Assembly: GCF_000281045.1 (NCBI RefSeq)
Contig: NW_008246069.1
Coordinates: forward strand, 503,456-562,470
DNA: 59,015 nt
From: Saprolegnia diclina VS20
Lineage: Eukaryota > Oomycota > Saprolegniomycetes > Saprolegniales > Saprolegniaceae
Direction of reading: 5' to 3'
Below are positions 21,895-34,873 of the stretch, one piece after another. Position numbers and translations under genes: made by a program. The stretch's first letter is position 1; every line of letters starts with the position of its first letter. The notes beneath the pieces are model-generated. The model had not been told where the DNA came from, did no database searches, and was given only the letters and a program-made list of their open reading frames with translations.

Positions 21895-22301
21895 ACCGAC
21901 CATCTATCTATCTGGATGCGAGAATTGCCATGTCGTACATTCCGCACACGCAGCTCCTTGCCCGCCTCATCTCGGCCTTTGACGACGCCAAGGCCACCGG
22001 CGCCGGCGGCCCGCCACGCGTCGTCAACCTCACGGGCAAGAAGACCATTCCGCGGTCTCTTTTGTGCGACATCTTCGAGGCTCCCGTCAAGCCGACGCTG
22101 CAGAACTGCGAGATCCATGTGATCGTTCTGCAACGTTGGCTTGACGGGAGCCTCGAAGATGTCGCACAAAAGAGACCGCGGAATGGTCTTCTTGCCCGTG
22201 AGGTTGACGACGCGTGGCGGGCCGCCGGCGCCGGTGGCCTTGGCGTCGTCAAAGGCCGAGATAAGTCGGGCAAGGAGCTGCGTGTGCGGAATGTACGGCA
22301 T
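21858..22301 (-). CDS. Truncated hypothetical gene, right arm copy
   Basis: Mirror of the left-arm copy. From ATG at 22301 it encodes MPYIPHTQLLARLISAFDD and the same 59-residue segment, ending KPTLQN before the 18-bp spacer, then reads antisense through the left arm. It differs from the left copy at one amino acid (Pro for Ser at position 2). It lacks the copy-B type upstream repeat. Confidence 0.35.
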   Translation of the reverse strand: MPYIPHTQLLARLISAFDDAKATGAGGPPRVVNLTGKKTIPRSLLCDIFEAPVKPTLQNDHMDLAVLQRRLDGSLEDVAQKRPRNGLLAREVDDAWRAAGAGGLGVVKGRDEAGKELRVRNVRHGNSRIQIDRWSVSSARDQGRKVA

Positions 22302-22314
22302 GGCAATTCTCGCA
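21917..22314. repeat. Inverted duplication, 190-bp arms, 18-bp loop
   Basis: Left arm 21917-22106 and right arm 22125-22314 are reverse complements with about five mismatches and no gaps. The spacer is TGCGAGATCCATGTGATC. Each arm contains the same gene 5' end, from 13 bp before an ATG to a codon for Asn, the two copies facing each other. Four of the five differences are synonymous in the encoded peptide. The arms would fold into a long hairpin in RNA or single-stranded DNA. Confidence 0.9.
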
Positions 22315-22382
22315 ATAATTGTATTATGAGGCTGGTCGGGAAAATTTCGCGGCTGTCCAGCTCCCACTCGCCCCGAGAATAA
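21930..22382 (+). CDS. Truncated hypothetical gene, left arm copy
   Basis: From ATG at 21930 the left arm encodes MSYIPHTQLLARLISAFDD, a Gly/Ala-rich turn, PPRVVNLTGKKTIPRSLL and CDIFEAPVKPTLQN, about 59 residues with good coding character. The frame then stays open, but only by reading the antisense of the second copy, so the continuation to 22382 is probably not a natural protein end. I do not recognise the family. It looks like a first exon cut off from the rest of its gene. The promoter-like repeat copy B lies just upstream. Confidence 0.4.
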   Translation: MSYIPHTQLLARLISAFDDAKATGAGGPPRVVNLTGKKTIPRSLLCDIFEAPVKPTLQNCEIHVIVLQRWLDGSLEDVAQKRPRNGLLAREVDDAWRAAGAGGLGVVKGRDKSGKELRVRNVRHGNSRNNCIMRLVGKISRLSSSHSPRE

Positions 22383-22412
22383 TCGATGGCTATTGGCTTA
22401 TTTTATCTGGTG

Positions 22413-22418
22413 TCCGGA
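22413..22418. promoter_or_regulatory. TCCGGATA motif upstream of LSM6
   Basis: A TCCGGATA core lies 94 bp before the LSM6 start. An ATTGG (22392-22396) is nearby. Confidence 0.35.
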
Positions 22419-22511
22419 TATGCATTCGGTGAAATACTGTGAGAATACATACTGCCAGGATGGGTATGCGGTTTGAGAGGCGACCTGTGTGGAGGCCAGA
22501 GCGAAAAAAGC

Positions 22512-22791
22512 ATGGAGAAGAAAGCGCCGTCCGACTTCCTCAAGAGCGTCCTTGGCCGCCCCGTCGACGTCAAGCTCAACAACGGCGTCGAGTACAAGGG
22601 TATCTTGGCCTGCCTCGATGGCTTCATGAACATCGCCATGGAGCAGACCCAGGAGTACGTCAACGGCCAGCTCAAGGCGCAGTACGGCGACTGCTTCATC
22701 CGCGGCAACAACGGTACGTCGCTCGCCATTCGCACGCATATTGGCTCATGGCCGCTCTGCGCTAGTCTTGTACATCTCGGCGTCCAAGTAG
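22512..22791 (+). CDS. LSM6: U6 snRNA-associated Sm-like protein LSm6
   Basis: Subunit of the LSm2-8 (U6 snRNP) and LSm1-7 (mRNA decay) rings. It starts MEKKAPSDFLKSVLGRPVDV at 22512. Sm1 motif: KLNNGVEYKGILACLDGFMN, with IAMEQTQEY; Sm2: YGDCFIRGNNVLYIS. One intron of 53 bp (from GTACGT after GNN to GCGCTAG) is followed by an exon coding VLYISASK and a TAG at 22789-22791. Length, about 75 residues, is normal. The Asp/Asn RNA-binding residues of the Sm fold (DGFMN and RGNN) are present. Confidence 0.92.
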
Positions 22792-22898
22792 ACTCTATGA
22801 AACCTGCGCTGGTCAGAGCGACGCGGTCAAATCTCTCTATTTTAGCAATCCCACACCACCTCTCTCGACCCGTGGTCCTTCCTCTGGCCTTCTTTCGC

Positions 22899-23356
22899 TC
22901 AGCGCTGCTCAAGAAGCAACGCGTTGATGGCGTCTTGGCCGTCCAAAGTGGCCACGACGTTAGCCCAACACGGACGAGATCAGAAGCTCCTAACGTTAGC
23001 AAATCCGTGCCTCCAGGCTACATCGCATGCTACTAAGACGTCGCTCGTCTCGGAGCTCTTGGATGCGTTTTCCGTGTCTCTGTGGTCGCCACGCGGGGCC
23101 AAAGGAGACTGCGTCATCGCCCAAGCAGCGCCATCTTCACGGCCACGGGCTACGTGCTTCTAGCATGCACCGCGATGGCCTGTACGGCAATGCGCCAGCG
23201 CCTCTCAGCTACATCCTTTAGCACGGTGGCAAGTGCCATAAGCACCGCGAGGGCGCGGGCGTCCTTGGAGTGGGACTGCACATCGCCATCGAAGATCGCG
23301 GCCGCGTCGCGGCTGCCGTTTGCCGTCGAGATACCGGATACACCTGTCACAATCAA
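22899..23356 (-). CDS. Possible small hypothetical gene
   Basis: The minus strand carries a helical, protein-like stretch from ATG at 23356: GSRDAAAIFDGDVQSHSKDA, RALAVLMALATVLKDVAERR and WRIAVQAIAV. Further downstream are REDGAAWAMTQSPLAPRG, HRDTENASKSSETSDVL and, close to a stop at 22899, VVATLDGQDAINALLLEQR. These pieces are in different frames and the splices are not convincing, so it may be a real small gene, convergent with LSM6 and divergent from the BEACH gene, or a relic. Family unknown. Confidence 0.3.
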
Positions 23357-23382
23357 TCTTAATTCCGGTTACCCTCCAGAGT

Positions 23383-23388
23383 TCCGGA
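23383..23388. promoter_or_regulatory. TTCCGGATATC motif upstream of BEACH gene
   Basis: TCCGGA within GTTCCGGATATCGG, 62 bp before the ATG at 23450. Related ACCGGATA and TTCCGG motifs lie at about 23334 and 23363. Confidence 0.35.
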
Positions 23389-23449
23389 TATCGGCCATCA
23401 AGAACCTGCAACATGTTATGCGAAGGTTTTCCCAGAAACCAAGTCGCGA

Positions 23450-27002
<3,553 letters not shown>

Positions 27003-27254
27003 CTTTCAAACCACGTGATCCTCGAGCTGCCATCGCAAGCCGCGGACGGGTAGTATAAAACCCAAGGTCCACGAGTCTTTCAACGCGTTTATCGAATGCG
27101 TATTTGTCATTTCGCGTCTCAGTAGCACACCAGCAGCTCGAGGTCACTAGGCCGTGAGGCCACTTGGTAGTGCAGTGGTGCCACGTACACCGTCGTAGCA
27201 GGGTCGTCACAAAGCGGAAGCGGCGCGTCGAAACGTTCAACGCGTTAAAAAGGC

Positions 27255-27304
27255 GTTTAAACACGGACAGAAGGTGTTTAAACACGGACAGAAGGTGTTT
27301 AAAC
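27255..27304. repeat. 21-bp tandem repeat with GTTTAAAC core
   Basis: The 8-bp palindrome GTTTAAAC occurs at 27255, 27276 and 27297, exactly 21 bp apart, with ACGGACAGAAGGT between copies. It lies about 50-100 bp upstream of the SSNA1 start, so it may be a promoter element, two helical turns per unit. Confidence 0.75.
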
Positions 27305-27355
27305 ACTTGGGCGGTTGGGATCTCGGTTTCTCGGAGGTTATTTGGCGATTGAACG

Positions 27356-27733
27356 ATGGCGCAGCAGGGGGCGACGCTGCAAAACTACAACAACGAGCTC
27401 GTCAAGTGCATCGAGGACCTCCGCGAGAAGCGCGAGGAAGTCAACCGCGCGATCCTCAAGGAGGAGGAGGAGAAGGCCAAGATCCAGAAGGTCCATCGTC
27501 CTGCGTCGTATCTGGAGCGTCATGCGACCTAGGATCTCACGGTGCTCACGGACCGTCTGAGCAAGATCAACGAGACGCTCGCGCGCAAGACGCAGGCAAG
27601 GAACGAGTACGACCGGACGATCCAGGAGACGGAAGCGGCGTACATGAAGATCCTCGAGAGCTCGCAGACGCTCCTGCATGTGCTCAAGCGCGAGACGGTC
27701 CAGCTCACCAAGAAGAAGCAAACGTCGACGTAG
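27356..27733 (+). CDS. SSNA1: SSNA1/NA14/DIP13-like microtubule protein
   Basis: Short coiled-coil protein that forms fibrils at centrioles and basal bodies and supports axonemes. It starts [20 protein letters not shown] at 27356, almost the same as the human opening [20 protein letters not shown] (known family). One intron follows KAKIQK. The second exon has [40 protein letters not shown] and [18 protein letters not shown]. Length, about 110 residues, is normal. Its presence fits an organism with flagellated zoospores. Confidence 0.93.
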
Positions 27734-27830
27734 GTCCTACACCAAGCCGAAAGAATGTCAACTTGCTCGATGTTACGTAGCGAATAATAAAATAAGATCT
27801 ACTGGCGACGCCAGTGGGGTGGGCATGTTC

Positions 27831-30150
27831 TCATCGAAGCCACGGGTGCAGCATGGCTTCGTTCGCACTCATGCGCTTGTCCGGGTTCCGCACGAGGAGG
27901 CTCATGATGAGCTGCTTGGCGCCCGGCGACGTGGCGTCCCATACGTCGTCGCTGAACTGCACGACCACGTCGGTCGAGCCCTCGGCCGGGCCAAACATGG
28001 GCGCGTACCCGCTCAAGACGACGTACAAGACGACGCCGATGCTCCACATGTCGGCCTGCGTGCCGTAGCCCTTGCCGCCCATGACTTCCGGCGCCACGTA
28101 GTCGCGCGTGCCGCACTTGGTGTGGGCGCGGGCAAAGCGCTCACGGGGCCGAAAGCTGCTGCTGCTGTCGTCGTCTGTCGACGCAAAGATCGCGTGGTCG
28201 GGCACGACGGTCGCGGTGCGGGACGGGCCCTGCAGCCGCCGGGCAATGCCAAAGTCCGAGAGCTTGACGTGGCACACGTCGTCGTGGACGATGAGGATGT
28301 TTTCGGGCTTGATATCACGGTGCACAATGGCGTTTTCTAAAATATCAAGGTATCAGTTGATGCCGTATATCGTGTGTCGATGCCGTACTGTGCAGATACG
28401 CCGTCGTCTGGATGAGCTTGCGCAAGAGGACCTTGGCTTGGGCCTCGGGCAGCGGGCCGTGCTCGTCGATAAATTGAAACAATTCTTTTTCGCAAAACTC
28501 CATGACCAAGTAGAGCTGGTCCGGCGTCTCAAAGAGCTCGAGGAGCTTGACGATGCCCGGGTGGTGCAGCGACGACATGATCTCAATCTCGCGCGAGAGG
28601 AAGCGCGGCTCGTGCACTGCGAGCTTGTCAATGACCTTGACCGCGACTACACAACCTCCACTTAGTCATGACTGATGGGACTCGGACGTACGTTTGGTCG
28701 ACGGGTCGTGCCGGGGAAAGCACTCGGAGACTGTCGAGAAGGACCCGTGCCCGAGCTGCTTCCCGAGGTTGTACTTGCCGAAGAAATCGGTTTGGACAAG
28801 GATCGACCCTTCCAGCAGCGATGCATATGAGAAGGGCGTGTACATGGCGATCGCATTCTCATCGAACGTGTCCATTGCGTCCGAGAGGTCCGATGGCCGG
28901 AGGTCCGACGACGCGCGCGCCGTCGACCGCATCGAGTCAAAGACGCCGTCGAGCGACGGCCGGTTGCTTGCACTCGACGGACGCGACTTGGTCGGCGTCG
29001 GAAAGCACGGGCGCCGGCACGGGCTCTCGAGCGACGGCCGCGACCGCGAGTGCCGCGGCAGGTCCATGCTCAGCAAGGACGGCGACGTGTGCGTGCTCAT
29101 CGTTGGCGAGGACGTGACCGTGCTCAGCGACCCGCGGGAGCTCGAGTAGCGCGAGCTCGATCCACGCGGCTTGGCCAGCGGCAAAAACACGTTCGAGTCG
29201 GACGTCGTTGGTGTCGTCGGCGCCTCGCGGCCCACCGGTGACTGCGACGGCATCGCGTTCCGACGCGGGTGGAGACTCATAAATATGTCGGGCGTGTCGT
29301 CAACGTCAGACTCCATTGGCTCAAACTCGAGGTTGGCAAAGTTGCGCGAGAGCATTTCCACGGGCGTGTTGGTCTGGGACGACGAGGCGGAAGAGGACGA
29401 CGGTCGGGCGATGCCTGCAATCGGCATGCCCTGCGAGTATGGCGAGGCCTTGGCGTGCTTGGCGCGCGACAAGCCTTCGTCGTCGTCGTCGTCCGAGATA
29501 TCGTCCCGCATCTACATGGTCGATGAGATGCTGACCGGCCCACGCGAGGTATGGCGTACCCGCGACGTCAGTTCGGCGGGATCCGTCAGCATCATCAACA
29601 AGCGGCGGCGGTCTTCGGACGCGGTGCGCTCCTTGCGCTTAAGCGTACTTCGGTGGTCTTTCGAGGGCGTCTGGATCTGTTCCAGCTGTGGTCGGACCAC
29701 GACCGCTGGCGTCACGCAGTTGGCCTGCTACAGCATCGCGCCATGAGCGTTCGTTCTCGTCGTGCGCAAAATGCAATACCTCGAGCGCCTGTTGCATTTC
29801 TGTACACGGGCGATACAAGACGTGCCCGAGGTCTTGGACAGCGCCAATGTCGGCGATGCGCTTGTAGCGCGTGCCCGCCGAGGTATCGCCGGGCGCCTTG
29901 GTGACCTTGGCGAGGATCTGGCCGCGCGCCACGTACTGCAGCAAGCTACATCCATCGTGTCCATGAGCACATCAGCATCGGTCATGGCATACGTGTTGCC
30001 GAGCGCGTGGGCATGGTAGTGACGGATGACGTCGGCGGCCGTCGCCGTCGGCAGCAGGCTCAGTAGCACCGGCGCCTTGCGCTTCATTGGGTTGCGCGCC
30101 GCTTCCTTGTCGATGGACATGAAGAGCTCGACATGGACGCTCTTCGTCAT
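27831..30150 (-). CDS. CAMK-like Ser/Thr protein kinase with long N-terminus
   Basis: The C-terminal catalytic domain has all key motifs: glycine loop LGKQLGHGSFSTV, lysine in LAVKVIDK, EIEIMSSLHHPGIVKLLE, VHRDIKPENI, LSDFGIARR, GTRDYVAPEVMG, and subdomains through DKRMSANEAMLHPWLR. A stretch between DFG and APE is enlarged by a Ser/Asp-rich insert. The N-terminal half is Ser/Pro-rich, disordered and acidic (DDISDDDDDEGLS). The first exons (29560-30150, MTKSVHVELFMSIDKEAA...) join in frame: GTATGC...GTAG (47 nt near 29946-29992), an intron at about 29701-29746, and one at 29516-29553. The N-terminal domain includes DVIRHYHAHALGNTLLQYVA and is not recognised. Substrate unknown. Confidence 0.85.
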
Positions 30151-31529
30151 CGTCGCCGAAAAGAAGAAGATGGCAGTCCGCTGCGAGAGAGAATGCTGCT
30201 CTCGCTGCGTCGCGCCGGGTTACTCACTCCAAGCGGCGCACTGGAGCTTCAGGCGGGCACGACTTCTCTCCCAACATCGACCGCATTTTTATTCCGTATA
30301 CCTTGTTTTTGTATGCCACGCCCGTCGTGTTGGCAATAAAATGCGCGTTGGCGGCTGGTTTGACGGATTTTATTGCAAGCTGGGCGACGGAAGAAGAACG
30401 AGCGTTTGGACCATTCGAATACGGGTTTCCGCAGATCCGGCTGGCACGTGCATGCAGCGCGTCGGCAGCTGCCGCGTTCGACGCCGTTCGATATATTCCT
30501 TCCTACCAGACACGAGCTTGGTTGATGCTGTCAGCAGCGTCGGCGTTGTCGTCTCGCGGGTGGTGGCGCTTTTCCGAGCCGCCAGGTGCCCGCGACTTGA
30601 CTTGGCTGCGAGCGCGTGACGGCGCATTGTATCGAACTCGGCGTTTCTCAACAATTGACACGCCGCCGTGCGTCATGCGTCGTCGCCGTGGTAGAGAGAA
30701 AGGACGGGCGATTCCGCTGGACGGATGCAGCCGCCCGTGATGGTACACTGGTCGTTCGATCGTTCGATGCTTGGCGCGTCGACCGACCCGAGACCGACGG
30801 TAGCATCAAACGAACGTTGTGGACGATGTAACACGAACCTAAACTATATACAAATCTAATATATATTCGATCGTATAATCGTCCAGTCGAATCCAAAGAA
30901 ATAACCCAGAACGACGCAACCTGTTGGCGTCGTCGATCACAAGCCGCCGAGCGGCCAAAGTGATTTCATGTGCACCGCAGCTCCCTGGGTATTACGACTT
31001 GGCATTACGCGATGATCGGTCCATGGCGCGAGGTGATCACCAACCACAAGTTGCAAAGACATGTGCTATTGGACCGCGAGTTCCGACCACGACCACCACG
31101 ATTCCAAACATCCAAGTGCCTCTGTGTTCTTATTCAGATAGTAGCTGCCAATAATTCGACGCGCCGAGTAGCTAGCTATTCGGGACAAGCCACGGCTCAG
31201 CTTGCGGCTTGACTCAGCCATGGGTCAATAATAAAGACCCATGACTCAGCGTGCCGCTTCTCGACCATGGCCAACAGATGTAGTACGACGCCAGCGAAAA
31301 ACAAGCGCATCGTGCCACGCCGTAGCCGCCCAGGAACGTTCGAATCTATTATAGCAAGGTCGGTAGCGCCATGGCAGCAGTGACCAGTGCAGCACCCAGG
31401 TCCCATTGTCGACGCAGCATTCGGATCTGGCATTTGCCCGCTGCTCTTTCCTTCAAGTCGCGCGCCCATTGCTTGAAGTGCCTGTACCGGTCGCGGCCAC
31501 CGTCCGTGAAAGATACGCACTCTATTTAG
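30151..31529. other. Long intergenic stretch, no confident gene
   Basis: About 1.4 kb without a recognisable protein. A plus-strand frame from 30303 (LFLYATPVVLAIKCALAAGL) is hydrophobic at first but loses coding character. A hairpin with AP-1/GCN4-like sites lies at 31204-31257. Confidence 0.4.
31204..31257. promoter_or_regulatory. Imperfect hairpin with two TGACTCA sites
   Basis: ATGGGTC (31220-31226) pairs with GACCCAT (31236-31242) across a 9-nt AT-rich loop. An outer GCGGC/GCCGC pair lies at 31204-31208 and 31253-31257. TGACTCA, the classic bZIP (GCN4/AP-1) site, occurs twice, at 31210-31216 and 31242-31248. Confidence 0.5.
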
Positions 31530-31530
31530 G

Positions 31531-31587
31531 CCAATCGCAGTGCTGTATCGTGTCGACCAATCACATTGCGGAATGATTACAGCCAAT
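31531..31587 (+). promoter_or_regulatory. Triple CCAAT array, 26-bp spacing
   Basis: CCAATCGCA at 31531, CCAATCACA at 31557 and CCAATCACA at 31583, exactly 26 bp apart, end 41 bp before the cyclophilin start. These are probable NF-Y sites. Confidence 0.65.
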
Positions 31588-31627
31588 CACAGCGGGGCCG
31601 CCGTACTTTCGCCAGCCCTCCGACCAG

Positions 31628-32755
31628 CATGCTTGTGCACCAGACGCTCCGGCGCACGCTCCTCTCTGTACGTAGCCTCGGTCGTAGAAACGTACCGGCA
31701 TGATGGTGACGTCGCATGTAGGCGCCACGCCACCTCTCGACGAATGCCAAGATGCCACCGCCGCTCGGTGAGCGCAGCTCGTCCTCGAGCCTCGGCAGCA
31801 TCGGGCTCATCGGCGGTCTCTTTATGAGCGGGTACTTTATGGGGACGTACATTGGCGTCTTGCCGTCGTACGAAGCGCTCAAGCAGCAGCTGGGCTTGGC
31901 CGAGCCCACGTCGGCCCCGTACACTGGCAAGGTACAGCGTTGCTTCCGCATTTGGCCACGATTTGTGATGCGCTGGTACTAGCTCGACGTCGAGTCCAAG
32001 GTCTTCTTTGACATTGGCATCAATGGCAAGCCATCGGGCACGATCGTGTTTGGCCTCTACGACAAGGTGCAGCCCAAGACGGTCGCCAACTTTGTGGCGC
32101 TCTGCACCGGCGACCGCTCTGTGAACGGCACGGCGCTGACGTACCGCAACAGCCGCTTCCACCGCATCATCCCCAACTTCATGTTGCTCTGCGTCTTTTT
32201 CGAGGTTGATGCTACTGGATACATAGGATTCAAGGCGGCGACTTCACCAACGGCAACGGCACGGGCGGCCTCTCGATCTACGGCGACCGCTTCGCGGACG
32301 AAGACCTCTCGGTGCCGCACGCGGGTGCCGGCACGCTCTCGATGGCCAACGCGGGGCCCAACACGAACGGGTCGCAGTTCTTCATTTGCACGGCGCCGAC
32401 ACCGTGGCTGGACGGGAAGCACACGGTCTTTGGGCGCGTACTCGAGGGCATGGACCTTGTCGAGAAGATCGAGGCGCTCGGCACGCGCGGTGGGCAGCCC
32501 AAGGCCGAGGTCCGCATCCTCAACTGCGGCCTCGTCGAGACGGCGCATGACCAAGCTGCTGCCACGACGACGCCGACCGTGCCCGAGGACGTGGCGATGA
32601 CCGAGCGGCTCGAAGATCTGCGCGAGATCGAGGCCCAGCTCCGCGCCAACAAGGCGACGATCGACGAAAGCATGTACACAAACATGCTCCACGACATTAC
32701 GGCCGAAAAGTTGCGTGTCAAGAAGGTGCTCAAGGAACTCAAGCAGCGCAAGTAA
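31628..32755 (+). CDS. Cyclophilin-type peptidyl-prolyl isomerase, probably mitochondrial
   Basis: Catalyses cis-trans isomerisation of X-Pro bonds. The start at 31628 gives an Arg-rich presequence ([20 protein letters not shown]) that splices through a 30-nt intron (31692-31721) into [14 protein letters not shown] hydrophobic segment ([20 protein letters not shown]) suggests an inner-membrane anchor. The cyclophilin domain has [51 protein letters not shown] (Arg and Gln of the active site), [15 protein letters not shown] and [13 protein letters not shown] helical C-terminal tail (residues after GLVETAHD) is an extra beyond the usual domain. Three introns. The start at MPPPL (31751) would drop the presequence. 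Confidence 0.88.
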
Positions 32756-33004
32756 ACGAGTTGGCTACAAACACACAAGACGATTTTGACCATTTTCAAA
32801 CACCCTCTTGCCCGGTCGGCAAGGGTGCGTCGGTGTGCCCAGGACGGCGATGTACTGGTCGGGCACCGTGGGGTAGGGGAACGACGCCAGATCCGACGCT
32901 AAGCTTGTTCCACGAGCAATAGACAGTAGGGTAGAGGAGGTAGATGCTATATACGGAGTCGTCGAGATGGTTAATGTGGTCATGCGGGATAGGGCTAGTA
33001 AGGA

Positions 33005-34208
33005 CTACACATCGACGAGCGGGTGCAATGGCTTGAGCGACGATCGATTGGTGTCGTCCATGCCCGGGCGCGCGGGCGACGTGGCGACCGACGCCGGGTT
33101 GTGGAGGTTGGTGAGGAGGAGGCTTCCGTTGCTGCCGCGGCGCGAGTAGAGGTCGTTGCCGTTGATGATGGCCGAGTACGTCTCGTCGGCATAGTTGCTC
33201 GTCGCAGGGGCGAGCGGCGCCGAGTCGGCGCGGGTCGCGGACCGCGCGAGGTTGCTCGACGACGGGTGGAACTGGTGCATCTCGGACGACCGGCGCTTGT
33301 TGGTTTGGTAGTTTTCGCGGTAAAACTCTTCGTCCTCTTCGACGTTCTCGTGGCGCTCGATGCGCTCGCGGTTGGAGCGCCAGAGGCAGCAGAGTGTGCA
33401 GAGCACGCCGAGGATAAGGACGCCAGAGCCAATGATGAGGCCAATCTGCCACGTTTGAAGCGCTAGAGCCAAGTTATACAAGGCCGGCCCAGTAAGATGT
33501 GGACGTACACGAGCCGTTCGAGTCGGGAGACGGCGAGCTGGAACCTGGAGGAGTCGTCGTGGGTGTAGTGGTAGGCGCCAAGGTGGGAGGAGCAGAGGTG
33601 GGAGTGGCAGAGGGAGAAGGAGTAGGTCCATCAGTCGACACGACGGGTGTAGTGGCTGGGGACGTTGTACCTGGGGACGTACTCGTAGTGGGGCTCGCCG
33701 TGGACGGCGTCGGCTTGGGCGACTCGGTGGTCGGCGACGGCGTGGGGGCCGGCGTCACGGTCGTTGGCGCCGGTGTTTTCGTGCTCGTCCTGCAGCCTAA
33801 AAGCGTATCTCGTTAGGAATGGGTCAGGTGGCCTGCGTGCGAGTTACGGCAGTCGGTGAGCCCCGATTCGCAGCCCCCGGATGCTTGCGGCTCCAAGGCC
33901 AATACACCAAGCACGTTGCCGGGTGTGTCGGTTGTGAACTTGAAGCAGTAGACATTCGGGTTGTTTTGCTTGCAGTCGCAGCCAGAGGCGCTGGCCTGGC
34001 ACATGCAGAGCTTGGCCTTGCCGTCAGTGGTGAACCCGGCCCAGGACGACTCGCTGTACGTGCAGATGGACGGGCACGTGCTGTCTATCGTCATCATGCG
34101 CACTCAGCCCCCGTCGCCATCGATGGAGATGCATGTACCAGCGGCACTCAGCGGGGCTGCATACGCAAGGACGAGGCTCCATGCGAGAAGCAGTATCGGC
34201 GGTGCCAT
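33005..34208 (-). CDS. Secreted or surface mucin-like single-pass membrane protein
   Basis: It begins with a signal peptide (MAPPILLLAWSLVLAYAAPL). After an intron a Cys-rich ectodomain follows (STCPSICTYSESSWAGF, LCMCQASASGCDCKQN, GGCESGLTDC), then a Thr/Ser/Pro mucin-like stalk (PTPSTASPTTSTSPGTTSPA) likely O-glycosylated, one membrane span (IGLIIGSGVLILGVLCTLCC), and a cytosolic tail rich in Arg, Ser and Asn ending PLHPLVDV. Three introns are placed with GTACAT, GTAACT and GTACGT donors and TAG acceptors, all in frame. The family of the ectodomain is not recognised. Surface adhesion or cell-wall sensing is an inference from architecture. Confidence 0.75.
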
Positions 34209-34873
34209 GAGGCTACTGCTCGGACTGGCGCAAAGCTGTGTAACAAGCTGCTGGCGACCGATGTTCGAATCGGCGTCGTCGCATTTTATATTAAAATAGC
34301 GCCCGCTCGGCCACGCATATACAAACTTGAAGTGCAAATCTCCACGCACCCAACTTCTGGGGCAAGGCCGTGACCAACGGTGCAAATTTTCACCCGCGCC
34401 TCGGCGCTGCTGGCGACTTGGTCGAGACGACTGGAACTCTCATTATAACACGGCCGCTTCAGCATGTCCAGGTAGAGCGAGAGCCTCTGAAAGGCGTGAG
34501 AAGAGCGACCGCCAGAGAAACGCATGCCAGCGCAGAGGCGCCGCTCAGGCTACTGCGTTGGAATACTACCGGCGTTGGCTGGAATTGCCACAAGTGAGCT
34601 GCGTGCACCGCGACCGCCCACATTCCTACTTGATTCCAGTGCCTGTAGACGAATACCGAAGTTCGAAGCCCAGGATCTTGTTGCTCGGTTCTCGGTGGAG
34701 GAAGGGGCACGACAAACGAGGCGAGACGAGTGCGGCAAGCTCAAGGCACGCAATCGCAAGGGTTTGCATTTCGGTCGGAATCCAGTACAGTGTACGAAGG
34801 GAGGCGATGGGCGAGGCGACGAGGCTCGGCTTCTATTTGCGGCGGTCACATCGAAGTTCGAAGTGGCACGAAC
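34209..34873. other. Intergenic; 5' end of the IPT gene not resolved
   Basis: Divergent promoter region between the mucin-like gene and the IPT gene. Charged frames on the plus strand (for example FSVEEGARQTRRDECGKLKA, near 34690) hint that further 5' exons of the IPT gene may lie here, but no splice model was convincing. Confidence 0.35.

Noticed and set aside
30303-30740. Plus-strand 145-codon frame with a hydrophobic start, at first sight an Mpv17-like protein
   Set aside because: Only the first 25 residues look plausible; the expected signature residues are absent and the remainder has the composition of random GC-rich sequence.
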